Below, piece by piece: positions 6,572-12,932 of a DNA stretch of 12,932 nucleotides. This DNA is from Fibrobacter sp. (GTDB lineage Bacteria > Fibrobacterota > Fibrobacteria > Fibrobacterales > Fibrobacteraceae). The DNA lies in the NCBI GenBank assembly GCA_017520105.1, contig JAFWRL010000217.1, forward strand, positions 1 through 12,932, written 5' to 3'. The number at the start of each line of letters is the position of its first letter. Position 1 is the first letter of the stretch. The position numbers and the translations under genes are program-made. The notes below the pieces were generated by a model. That model made no database searches. It was not told the DNA's origin and worked only from the letters and a program-made list of their open reading frames with translations.

Positions 6572-6600
6572 AAAAAATGCCCGCGCACTTGTTGTGGCGG
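6572..6600 (-). terminator. Possible terminator of the AT-hook gene
   Basis: On the minus strand CCGCCAC pairs with GTGCGCGG (one bulge) around AACAA, followed by GCATTTTTTA. It lies about 140 nt after the stop. Bases 6531-6737 hold no convincing gene: open plus-strand frames there lack a ribosome site and family motifs. Confidence 0.4.
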
Positions 6601-6737
6601 ACTATTATTCTCTCGTCTGTAGCCGCTTTGTGCGGCGTTCTTTCGTCTTTGGACATTCGCTTCGCTTTTGTCCCAACCATTCGGCTCGAACATGCCCAAC
6701 TTTGTTGGTCGCGTCACTCGCCTTGTGTGGTTGTCGT

Positions 6738-7388
6738 CTATTCTACCGGCGGCTGCGGTAGAGGATTCTTGCGGGGGCGGCCACGGGGGCGCTTGACGGG
6801 CATTTCCGCGGCGGCTTCGGGATGCAGCGCCCTGTTCTTTGCCATGAGCGCTTCGCGAATCTTCTTTGCGCGTTCTTCGATGCGCTGGCGGGCAAGGTCC
6901 GCGGCAGACACGATGACGGCCTTGGGCTTGTCGCCGGGCTTTGCGCCGAACGAACCTTTGAGGACGCGTCCGGAGGGCGGTTTGGGCGGTTCCGAGAGCA
7001 CGCTGTTGAGCACGCGCTTGGGGGCCTCGGGTGCGGCCGGTTCGGCAACTTTTTTGACTTCGGCGTTTCCCGCGCTCGAACTGGCTAGCGGGGCGGCGAT
7101 TTTCTTGAGAATTTTCTTGATTTCGGCGTCGCTTTCAGCGTCCTGCTGTGTTTCGGCGTCCGTTTTGTTGTATTTGGCGACGAGCGCGTTGAACTTGGCG
7201 TTTTCTTTTTGTTCTTTTTGGGCGAGACGTTCCCTTTTGGACGGTCGCTTGGCGCCGTTGTGTTTTTTCCCTATAAATTTTTTTTCCCGGCTTTCCGAGT
7301 TCTTGATGATTTCTTCGTCGGAAAGACCGCGTAATTCAGGGGGAACTTCAGTGATTTGAAGGGGCTCTTTTTGGGTAGAATCCGTCAT
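6738..7388 (-). CDS. Basic protein with a single C-terminal AT-hook
   Basis: 216 residues, ATG at 7388. No enzyme family is recognised. The protein is charged and low in complexity: an acidic/basic N-terminus, a Lys/Glu-rich segment near 45-75 that may be helical, an Ala/Pro-rich middle, a helical Arg/Glu/Lys stretch near 165-190, and a canonical AT-hook RPRGRPRKNP at 200-209 with the GRP core at 203-205. AT-hooks insert into the minor groove of AT-rich DNA. The protein could therefore be nucleoid-associated or a regulator, but it could also contact rRNA, so this is inference. The upstream spacer (7389-7537) is rich in A-tracts and is shared with the divergent AlkD-like gene. The ATG start has no strong ribosome site. 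Confidence 0.7.
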   Translation of the reverse strand: MTDSTQKEPLQITEVPPELRGLSDEEIIKNSESREKKFIGKKHNGAKRPSKRERLAQKEQKENAKFNALVAKYNKTDAETQQDAESDAEIKKILKKIAAPLASSSAGNAEVKKVAEPAAPEAPKRVLNSVLSEPPKPPSGRVLKGSFGAKPGDKPKAVIVSAADLARQRIEERAKKIREALMAKNRALHPEAAAEMPVKRPRGRPRKNPLPQPPVE

Positions 7389-7537
7389 GATTTTTTGGTT
7401 CTTTGAGCTGTTTTTGCTTTGTCAAGGTTTTTTTTGCACTTTTTTTGCAAAAAATTTAGAAGAAAATTAAAAAAATTTGAAAAAAATGTTTGTCAAGGTC
7501 TAGAAAAAAATTTCTTTATGGACTATTTTTGGTGTAC
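7389..7537. other. A-tract-rich divergent intergenic region
   Basis: A very AT-rich spacer with repeated A/T runs of 4-8 bases between about 7427 and 7520, as in intrinsically curved DNA. TGTCAAGG occurs twice (7420-7427, 7491-7498); read on the minus strand it is CCTTGACA, a perfect -35 box. From the second copy a TTTAAT (7471-7466) lies 19 bases on, a possible though long-spaced promoter for the AT-hook gene. Confidence 0.5.
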
Positions 7538-8200
7538 ATGCTTCGGTTTACACAAGAAATATCTCTCGCTATGCGCTCTATCGCCAACGAAGAAGAGTCG
7601 CATGAAATGTCTAAGAAGGCCAGGGAACAATTTGAGTTCCTTGGGGTGAGGTTGGTCCCTCGCCGTGAAGTCACATATCCGATCTTCGACAAGTACCCGC
7701 CAAAGGACGGAGATGAACTGGTATCGAGGGTCGAGGACATGTGGGCGCAACCGTACAGGGAATTCCAGTACGCGGCCTGCGACTACCTGTTCCGTCATCG
7801 TGTGCTTCTTGGGGGGCAGCACCTGAGCTTTTTGAAAAAGCTTATCAAGACGAGGGCTTGGCGTGACACTGTCGATACGCTTGCCGCTTGTGTCTTGGGG
7901 GACTTGGCGCTACGTCTGCCTGCGCTGCGGACAAAGATTGCGTCATGGATTCGCGACCCGAACATCTGGGTACGCCGTAGTGCGATTATCTTCCAGGTAC
8001 AGTACAAGGACCGCACCGACTGGCCGCTTTTGCGTCAGTTCTGCCTTACCTGCGCCAAGGACGACGACTACTACATCCGCAATGGTATCGGTCGTGCCCT
8101 TTCGGAGTACGCCCGCATCAATCCGACGGAAGTCCGCCGTTTTGTCCAAGACAACGCATTTGCCGAACAGACCGCCCAGGAAATCCTGCGCCTCATCTAG
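7538..8200 (+). CDS. AlkD-family DNA alkylation repair-like protein (HEAT repeats)
   Basis: 220 residues from the ATG at 7538. The frame is open to a TTG at 7490, but the ATG start puts conserved residues at the numbering I recall for Bacillus cereus AlkD; no clear ribosome site is seen. AlkD is a HEAT-repeat DNA glycosylase that removes N3- and N7-alkylpurines without base flipping. Conserved blocks here are FLGVR (early), RDTVD (109-113), NIWVRRSAIIFQVQYKDRTD, and YYIRNGIGRALSEYARINP. The catalytic aspartate is present as D113. The two tryptophans that line the lesion site in AlkD, in the family patterns WDTVD and IGWAL, are arginines here (R109, R186). The protein may thus be an AlkD-like paralogue with altered specificity or without glycosylase activity. 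It is divergent from the AT-hook gene and has a terminator behind it. Confidence 0.85.
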   Translation: MLRFTQEISLAMRSIANEEESHEMSKKAREQFEFLGVRLVPRREVTYPIFDKYPPKDGDELVSRVEDMWAQPYREFQYAACDYLFRHRVLLGGQHLSFLKKLIKTRAWRDTVDTLAACVLGDLALRLPALRTKIASWIRDPNIWVRRSAIIFQVQYKDRTDWPLLRQFCLTCAKDDDYYIRNGIGRALSEYARINPTEVRRFVQDNAFAEQTAQEILRLI

Positions 8201-8266
8201 TTTTTTGTGGGGTGCGTGCGAAGCTCGCAAAATTTGCAATGTGAATTGCGCAAAGCCTCGGCTTTT

Positions 8267-8294
8267 AAAGACTCTCGAAAAGGGGGTCTTTTTT
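8267..8294 (+). terminator. Terminator of the AlkD-like gene
   Basis: AAAGACTCT pairs with GGGGGTCTTT (several G-U pairs) around CGAAAA, followed by a T-run. It lies 66 nt after the stop. Confidence 0.65.
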
Positions 8295-8330
8295 ATTGTA
8301 TTGCCCGTCTCGGCGCGGGCGTTTCCCTTT

Positions 8331-8376
8331 TGTCATGCCCGTCCCGGAACAAGTCCGGGACAGTCGGGCTCCTCCC
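8331..8376. repeat. REP-like compound palindrome
   Basis: TGTCAT precedes a two-tier hairpin: GCCCG/CGGGC outside and CCCGGA/TCCGGG inside, with the loop ACAAG, ending CTCCTCC. It is the third copy of the GTCA…TCTCC element, enlarged by an inner stem. It abuts the stop codon of the small Cys-rich gene. Another short hairpin, GCCCG/CGGGC, lies at 8303-8320. Confidence 0.6.
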
Positions 8377-8523
8377 TTATTTGCTTTTCTTTGCGGCCTT
8401 CGGTTTTTCTTTTAGCGGAAAACTGAAACGCCCCTGAAGAATGCAACCTTTCGCGCCTGGGTCGCATTCCTGCTTACGTTTGTTGCAAAACGTCTCGGTA
8501 AGATATTTACATTCCCAGCTCAT
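8377..8523 (-). CDS. Small cysteine-rich protein, 48 residues
   Basis: The ATG at 8523 is chosen because a perfect AAGGAG (8534-8529) sits 5 nt upstream; the frame extends 13 codons further without such a site. The protein is MSWECKYL…, with four cysteines (C5, C13, C20, C27): C-x7-C-x6-C-x6-C, including the stretch CDPGAKGC. A lysine-rich tail follows (KEKPKAAKKSK). No signal peptide or membrane segment is seen, so it is probably cytoplasmic. The cysteine spacing suggests a metal site (zinc or iron-sulfur), but no named family is recognised. From memory, similar short W-x-C-x-Y…CDPG…GC proteins occur in other anaerobes, unconfirmed. It lies 89 nt behind mqnC on the same strand and could be co-transcribed. 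A weak TATAAG lies in the gap. Confidence 0.75.
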   Translation of the reverse strand: MSWECKYLTETFCNKRKQECDPGAKGCILQGRFSFPLKEKPKAAKKSK

Positions 8524-8612
8524 AAGCGCTCCTTCTTGAGAGTGTAGTTGTGCTTGTGCCACTTATATTAATCTAAACAAAAAGTATTTAAAACGGAGCG
8601 GCGGCTTTTGTT

Positions 8613-9647
8613 TTAGTCGAAACAGAGTGAGCGGCGGTAGGGCGTAAAGCCTGCGTTCTTGATGAACGTCTCGGCCTGTTCGATGGTCGTGAGCCCGTGA
8701 TTCTTAAGTACGTTCTCTTCGATGACGATGCTGTTGATGTCGTCGGCGCCGGCGTGGAGCCCGAGTTCGCCAAGCGAAAGCCCCATGCCCAGCAGCGAAA
8801 CTTCGATATGCGGGACGTTGTCGAGGTACAGGCGACTGAGGGCGAGCAGCTTGAGGTATTCGTCGCCGCGCACGTGGCGGATCGGGAACTTGTTCGTCTG
8901 CGGTTGGAATGTCCACACCACAAAGCTCTTGAAACCGCCCGCGACGTCTTGCGTCTTGCGCACGAATTCCAAATGCTCGATGACTTCTTCGGCGGTTTCG
9001 GCACTGCCGATGACGATGTTTGCGCTACCGGGAAGGCCTTTTTTGTGGCAGGCGGCAAGCGTGTCGCACCACTGCTGAGCCGGGAGCTTTTTCGGACTCA
9101 AAATTTGACGCATGCGGTCAGAGAGTATCTCGGCGCCTGCGCCAGGGACGGAACTGAGGCCCGCATCCTTGAAAATATCGAGCAACTCGTCGAGCGATAT
9201 CCCGTTGAATTCGGCAATGCGTACAAGTTCTACAGGCGAAAAACCGCGCACCTTTACGCCCAACTCTTTTGTGAGCATCTTCAGCACGTCCGTGTAGTAC
9301 GAGAGCGGAATTTCCCTGTTGACGCCCCCTTGTAGAAAAATCTGGTCGGCGCCTTTTGCCTTAGCTTCCAGCGTCTTTTGGCGGATTTCGTCCAAGTTCA
9401 AGACGTATGCTTCGGGACTGTGGGCGCTTCGGCAAAAACTGCAAAAGCTGCAGGTCACTTCGCACACGTTCGTGTAGTTCACGATACGGAAAGCCGTGTA
9501 GCCCACGCGGTTCCCCGGGAGCTTCGCGTGACGCACCGTATCGGCGGCCTCGACAACCTCTGTCCACGGGACGTTTTTTAGGATTTCGAGCCCTTCCGCT
9601 GGCGTGAGGCGTTCTTGGTCAATGGCTTTTTTTAACAAAGAATTCAT
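8613..9647 (-). CDS. mqnC: Cyclic dehypoxanthine futalosine synthase, radical SAM
   Basis: 344 residues, ATG at 9647. MqnC cyclises dehypoxanthine futalosine in the futalosine route to menaquinone, using a radical-SAM 4Fe-4S cluster. The cluster motif is C62-x3-C66-x2-C69 after NYTNV, with an extra cysteine C72 where relatives mostly have an aromatic residue. Further family blocks are QGGVN (substrate/SAM region), AGLSSVPGAGAEIL, SPKKLPAQQW, and VVWTFQPQTNKF. The C-terminal ADDINSIVIEENVL and the IKNAGFTPYRR end favour MqnC over its relative MqnE. No ribosome site precedes the ATG. A TTGAGG and a TATTAT with an 18-base spacer end 7 nt before it, so the message could be leaderless. The other mqn genes are not in the window. 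Confidence 0.9.
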   Translation of the reverse strand: MNSLLKKAIDQERLTPAEGLEILKNVPWTEVVEAADTVRHAKLPGNRVGYTAFRIVNYTNVCEVTCSFCSFCRSAHSPEAYVLNLDEIRQKTLEAKAKGADQIFLQGGVNREIPLSYYTDVLKMLTKELGVKVRGFSPVELVRIAEFNGISLDELLDIFKDAGLSSVPGAGAEILSDRMRQILSPKKLPAQQWCDTLAACHKKGLPGSANIVIGSAETAEEVIEHLEFVRKTQDVAGGFKSFVVWTFQPQTNKFPIRHVRGDEYLKLLALSRLYLDNVPHIEVSLLGMGLSLGELGLHAGADDINSIVIEENVLKNHGLTTIEQAETFIKNAGFTPYRRSLCFD

Positions 9648-9942
9648 TGGTTAAATAATAGAAAAAATAAATCTCATACCTCAAAGGCTCGAAGAGCCGA
9701 CCTCACACCCCATACCCCATTGACTAATTATCCATAATACTGTAATTGCTCCTTGTGATAAAGCGCACTGGTGGGGATATATTACTATTGGGTTTAGTTA
9801 GGAAGAACACTGGTGTGTTCATGCTTGGTTTTGTATAGCCACGCGTTTTGCGTGGTCTGTTCCCTTGCGTGTATCAAATCAGTTTGGAGGACTTGTCCCG
9901 TCGGGAATAAAGAGTTGGGAATGATACAAAAGGAGAACAACT
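9648..9942 (+). promoter_or_regulatory. Hairpin-rich leader of the esterase gene
   Basis: No gene is seen here. A weak promoter, TTGACT (9720-9725) with TAATTG (9743-9748), may serve the esterase. Downstream the leader can form GAACAC/GTGTTC (9805-9820), CCACGC/GCGTGG (9839-9855) and TCCC/GGGA (9896-9906). TGTATCA (9870-9876) pairs exactly with TGATACA (9922-9928), closing a domain that ends right before the ribosome site AAGGAG (9930-9935). GGCTC/GAGCC near 9687-9697 belongs to the mqnC upstream side. No known riboswitch class matches by eye. Confidence 0.45.
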
Positions 9943-11430
9943 ATGAACCATTTTGGTTTAAAATGTGCGGCGATGGCGCTCGCTATGGTGGCATCGGCTC
10001 AGGCCTTTACGCTTACGGGCAAGGTTAGTGACGAAAGCGGCAAGGCTATTGAAAAGGCTTCTGTCGAACTTTTGAAGAACGGTCTCAAGACGACGACCGA
10101 CGTAAAGGGCGAATTCAAATTATTCAAGGAAGAACCCAAAGATACGGCAGCTGTTGGCGATTCCATTGGGAATGGCAACGTTGATGCAATCCATATAGTA
10201 AGGCCGTCCGTCGGTTACGTGAGCGTGATGAACGGCGTGCTTTCGTATTCGCAGAGTACAAATGCGCCAGTCCGCGTCCAAATTTTCGATGCTGTTGGCT
10301 CTCGCGTCTTGAACGAAACCGTTTATGGCTCGGGTACACTTGACATGCAGTCTATTGTAAGGGCTCAAGGCTCTTATTTTGCACGTGTGAGCGTTGGCAG
10401 TGCGCAGAGCACATTCCGCTTTACGTCTAACGGAAATTACAGGGCGTCTTTTGGCGAGGCGGTTGCTCGCGGACTTTCAAAGGAAGGTGAAGGAGATGAG
10501 CTCCGCGTGATTGCTGCCGATTACGATACATTGACGGTCTCGCTTTCCAATTTGGATACAAACGTCACTCTCAAACTCAAGAAGACGGTCAAGCAGCCGG
10601 AATATGCATACGGTTGGGGCCTCAAGAACGATCCGGTGCCGACACGCGGTTGCGGCAAGGATACAAGACTAGATTATAAATATCGTGGTGACAAGCCCTA
10701 CATCGATTTCAGATGGAGCAAGGGAACGCGCACTGTGCGTATCGACATCCCGAAGAGCTACGACAAGAATAAACCGTACAAGCTCATATTCGGCATGCAG
10801 TGCATGGGCGGCTGGGCCGGCGGCGTGCAGGACGAAGGCTACTATGGCCTGAAGCCGTTCGACAAAAATGAAACCGTCATTTTCGTTGCTCCGGAAGGTA
10901 ACGGAAACCAGGCCCCGTGGGCACAAGATGACTACCTCCTGTTTGATGAACTCCTTGCATATCTCGAAGGCAATTTCTGCATCGACTCTTCTCGCGTGTT
11001 CTCGACGGGTTTCAGCTACGGCTCCATGTTCTCCAATGGCCTTTCTTGGAATCATCAGGACGTGCTCCGCGCAGTCGCTGTCTATGAAACTGCCGAACGC
11101 AACATTTGGCTCCCGCAGCGCAAGAAAATGGGCGTCGGTTGGATGGGCGTGCTCGGCTTGCAGGACAACCTCTGCACTCCGCAGATGGGTCGTGCTGCCC
11201 GCGATATCATCTTGGAACTCAACTCCGAAGGCGGCAAGGCCAAAAACGAAAAGGCTCAGGAATACGGTGGCAACGGCCCGCACGTCTGCTATGACTATAA
11301 GACTGTCGAAGAACGCTTCCCGGTTCGCTGGTGCACGCAGAACGGCGGTCATATTTGGGACCACAAGGACCCTGGCCAGCGTCAGTCTTGGGTGCCTGAA
11401 ACCACTTGGGACTTCTTCAACAAGTTCTAA
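9943..11430 (+). CDS. Secreted CE1-type feruloyl/acetyl-xylan esterase
   Basis: 495 residues, ATG at 9943 with AAGGAG 7 nt upstream. A signal peptide ends at AQA (19-21). Residues 22-62 form a carboxypeptidase-regulatory-like beta domain (GKVSDESGKAIEKASVELL…). Residues about 100-162 resemble the Por-type secretion tail (VQIFDAVGSRVL, then GSYFARVSV), unusually placed internally. The esterase domain begins near PVPTRGCGK (232-240). Its nucleophile is S358 in GFSYGSM, with D408 (GLQDN) and H470 (GGHIWD) as likely triad partners. The fold family covers feruloyl esterases, acetyl-xylan esterases and polyester depolymerases. In a fibre-degrading bacterium, release of ferulate or acetate from xylan is the likely role, outside the cell or on its surface. 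Exact substrate is not visible. A terminator follows and the gene appears monocistronic. Confidence 0.88.
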   Translation: MNHFGLKCAAMALAMVASAQAFTLTGKVSDESGKAIEKASVELLKNGLKTTTDVKGEFKLFKEEPKDTAAVGDSIGNGNVDAIHIVRPSVGYVSVMNGVLSYSQSTNAPVRVQIFDAVGSRVLNETVYGSGTLDMQSIVRAQGSYFARVSVGSAQSTFRFTSNGNYRASFGEAVARGLSKEGEGDELRVIAADYDTLTVSLSNLDTNVTLKLKKTVKQPEYAYGWGLKNDPVPTRGCGKDTRLDYKYRGDKPYIDFRWSKGTRTVRIDIPKSYDKNKPYKLIFGMQCMGGWAGGVQDEGYYGLKPFDKNETVIFVAPEGNGNQAPWAQDDYLLFDELLAYLEGNFCIDSSRVFSTGFSYGSMFSNGLSWNHQDVLRAVAVYETAERNIWLPQRKKMGVGWMGVLGLQDNLCTPQMGRAARDIILELNSEGGKAKNEKAQEYGGNGPHVCYDYKTVEERFPVRWCTQNGGHIWDHKDPGQRQSWVPETTWDFFNKF

Positions 11431-11457
11431 TAATTAAGATTATTTCCTCCTCACAAA

Positions 11458-11482
11458 CTCCCAGCTCCGGCTGGGGGTTTTT
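11458..11482 (+). terminator. Terminator of the esterase gene
   Basis: CTCCCAGC (11458-11465) pairs with GCTGGGGG (11470-11477), one T-G pair, loop TCCG, followed by TTTTT. It lies 27 nt after the stop. Confidence 0.88.
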
Positions 11483-11552
11483 CTTATTTATATTTCTTGC
11501 GTGATTGCATCGCGGGTATGCAAAAAATTTTCTTAATTTAAAGAAGCCTTTC

Positions 11553-12881
11553 ATGAAAAAGTCGCTGAAAATTCTGCTAATTGTTGCTGCTTCGTTTTTA
11601 CTTGTCGTAGCATTTTACGGCTATCACTCTTGTCGTGCGCTTTCCTTGGATCCGGGCTTCTTGTCGCAAGAAGAAGTTCGTAGCTCGGAAAGTGCGCTGG
11701 ACATGTTGATTTATTCAAAGAATTTCCAGCAGGGCCTTGCATGCGGAGAAGTACCGCGTTACATGAGAGAGAATAATTTTGATCCGAAAGAGCTTTTGGA
11801 AGTTGGCGCTACGGCGGATTTCTTCTTTAAATTACATGAAATCCCAGGACAGCAAACTGAATACGAATTGTCGCAACGATATGTGAGGGATTCTTTGGAG
11901 GGAGAACTCCGTTCGATGTGGGGCGAGGGAACTGTATTTACGCATTATTCGAAAGCTGATAGTTGTTTCCGAGTATCAAAAGAGATTACAGCGGAATCTG
12001 CAGATTCTGTTGTTGCGTTGATGACTGACTTTTCGGGAAACTCTGTTTTGTATGTGGGAAAGCGCAAAAATGGGGTGGTGACGGAATGTGTGGCCTGCAA
12101 ATGGCGTGACGGACGCTGTGACGAGGTGATTAGCGAAAATAAAATGAAACTGGATTCTGTTTCTGGAAAAATGCTCAGTTATACTTCCAATACGCGAGAA
12201 ATTTTTGACGAAGGTGCTTTGCATGTGAGTAACGGTTTCGGTGCAGATGAAATGTTGTTTGATAATTTGCAACGCCCGGTTCTGTATAAAACTGGTGGTC
12301 ATTTTTTTCGCTATGAATATTCTTCGAACGATACGGCGGATTATAGTGTGAACATATTTGACGAATCAAAACGGAAGGTCGCCTTTTACAAGAGAAATTT
12401 TAAGGAAAATCGCGAAATCGTCAAATATGGAGGCAAACGTTATGAAATGGAAATTACCCGTTATTATGAGAATGGAAAATTAGTCAAGGAAATTTCGGAT
12501 GAAATATGGTTTTATAAGTTTGTGAATTCTCGGACAAAACTATTTGATGCTGCTGGTAACAGTGTGCTAGATTCGTCTTTCTACGAAGATACTTTTCTTC
12601 CTGGATGGCGGGATTCACCCTATTCAATTATCACAAAACACGAATATGGTGAAAATGGAAATCTCAAATCTTATGCTCAATATAAGGAGTCTTATAGGAG
12701 AGATTTCCCTTTCGTTTTTCTTCCGCTTCATTTCGAATCAAGAGACAAAATCGGAAAGCTTGTGCTCGATTACGATGAGACTGGACATTTAAAATCGGTA
12801 ACGGATTCAACAATGCTGCGGATTGTCTTTTCGAACGAGAAACTCGAAAATCTTAAGGAATGCAAGGAACCTTTTTTCTAA
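11553..12881 (+). CDS. Membrane-anchored or exported protein of unknown function
   Basis: 442 residues from the ATG at 11553, which gives a typical MKKSLK… export start; the frame is open to an earlier in-frame ATT/ATG region that would only add charged residues. One hydrophobic segment (about 7-26) is followed by the periplasmic or extracellular part. SC at 27-28 is a poor lipobox. No family is recognised. The second half repeats a loose pattern of Tyr-rich strands ending in a Gly turn (YYENGKLVKE, YGENGNLKSYAQY, YDETGHLKSV), as in RHS/YwqK-like beta-repeat proteins. Base composition looks more AT-rich than the genes to the left, which may mean relaxed constraint or recent gain. A short inverted repeat TTGCAT/ATGCAA (11505-11523) lies upstream. 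The ribosome site is weak. Confidence 0.75.
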   Translation: MKKSLKILLIVAASFLLVVAFYGYHSCRALSLDPGFLSQEEVRSSESALDMLIYSKNFQQGLACGEVPRYMRENNFDPKELLEVGATADFFFKLHEIPGQQTEYELSQRYVRDSLEGELRSMWGEGTVFTHYSKADSCFRVSKEITAESADSVVALMTDFSGNSVLYVGKRKNGVVTECVACKWRDGRCDEVISENKMKLDSVSGKMLSYTSNTREIFDEGALHVSNGFGADEMLFDNLQRPVLYKTGGHFFRYEYSSNDTADYSVNIFDESKRKVAFYKRNFKENREIVKYGGKRYEMEITRYYENGKLVKEISDEIWFYKFVNSRTKLFDAAGNSVLDSSFYEDTFLPGWRDSPYSIITKHEYGENGNLKSYAQYKESYRRDFPFVFLPLHFESRDKIGKLVLDYDETGHLKSVTDSTMLRIVFSNEKLENLKECKEPFF

Positions 12882-12891
12882 ATTTGGGCGC

Positions 12892-12932
12892 ATGGAATTC
12901 AAACGTTTTGAAGCTCTGATCGAGATGTTTCC
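12892..12932 (+). CDS. Start of a further gene, cut by the window end
   Basis: An ATG at 12892, 10 nt after the previous stop, opens the frame MEFKRFEALIEMF, still open at the edge. The close spacing suggests an operon with the gene before it. There is no clear ribosome site, and 13 codons are too few to assign a family. Confidence 0.4.
   Translation, partial: MEFKRFEALIEMF

Noticed and set aside
6577..7359. A 260-codon plus-strand frame opposite the AT-hook gene
   Set aside because: Ser/Ala/Leu-rich translation typical of the complement of a Lys/Glu/Ala gene; no ribosome site, and it begins in a terminator-like hairpin.
8221..8266. Short inverted repeats TTTGC/GCAAA and GCAAT/ATTGC behind the AlkD-like gene
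   Set aside because: Arms are short and overlap each other; nothing beyond chance can be claimed.
8697..9335. A 212-codon plus-strand frame inside mqnC
   Set aside because: It mirrors the mqnC reading frame; no family motif, and mqnC motifs are intact on the other strand.
9780..9942. Known riboswitch class in the esterase leader
   Set aside because: No signature of TPP, SAM, c-di-GMP, glycine or fluoride classes could be matched by eye; kept only as an unclassified structured leader.
10669..11364. A 231-codon minus-strand frame inside the esterase
   Set aside because: Antisense to the catalytic domain, without start signals or recognisable domains.

Overview
The window looks like chromosomal DNA of a Gram-negative bacterium of moderate GC, most likely Fibrobacter or a close relative (Fibrobacterota). 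This is an inference. It rests on a secreted CE1-type esterase with a secretion-tail-like module, a Kdo transferase (so an LPS outer membrane), the MEP isoprenoid and futalosine menaquinone routes, tRNA genes without encoded CCA, and dispersed GTCA…CTTG…TCTCC palindromes. No phage, transposon, CRISPR array or plasmid genes are visible.

Layout. Bases 1-290 hold a minus-strand tRNA-Glu with its promoter and, behind it, a 65-bp tandem repeat in which the tRNA terminator hairpin occurs three times. Bases 321-4657 are a tight plus-strand envelope operon: an ABC exporter, an isoprenylcysteine/phospholipid methyltransferase-like membrane enzyme, the Kdo transferase WaaA, and IspH. The first three overlap by 8 nt at each junction. 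IspH ends in a stem-loop and is followed at once by a near-consensus promoter for rpmB (L28). Converging on rpmB is a minus-strand pair: a DUF374 acyltransferase-like gene and a DnaQ-type exonuclease. Next come a tRNA-Cys with promoter and strong terminator, and a minus-strand gene for a basic protein with one C-terminal AT-hook. Across an A-tract-rich spacer lies a divergent AlkD-type gene in which the two lesion-contacting tryptophans appear to be arginines. A 48-codon cysteine-rich small gene and mqnC follow on the minus strand. The right end carries a secreted feruloyl-esterase-like enzyme with a hairpin-rich leader, a membrane-anchored protein of unknown function, and the first codons of another gene.

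Together the left half serves envelope lipid/LPS synthesis (exporter, WaaA, DUF374) and isoprenoid/quinone supply (IspH, MqnC), with translation genes (two tRNAs, L28) between. No single undescribed multi-gene system stands out. The most unusual points are the tRNA-tail terminator repeat, the altered AlkD-like active site, the small Cys-rich protein, and the AT-hook gene facing A-tract DNA.
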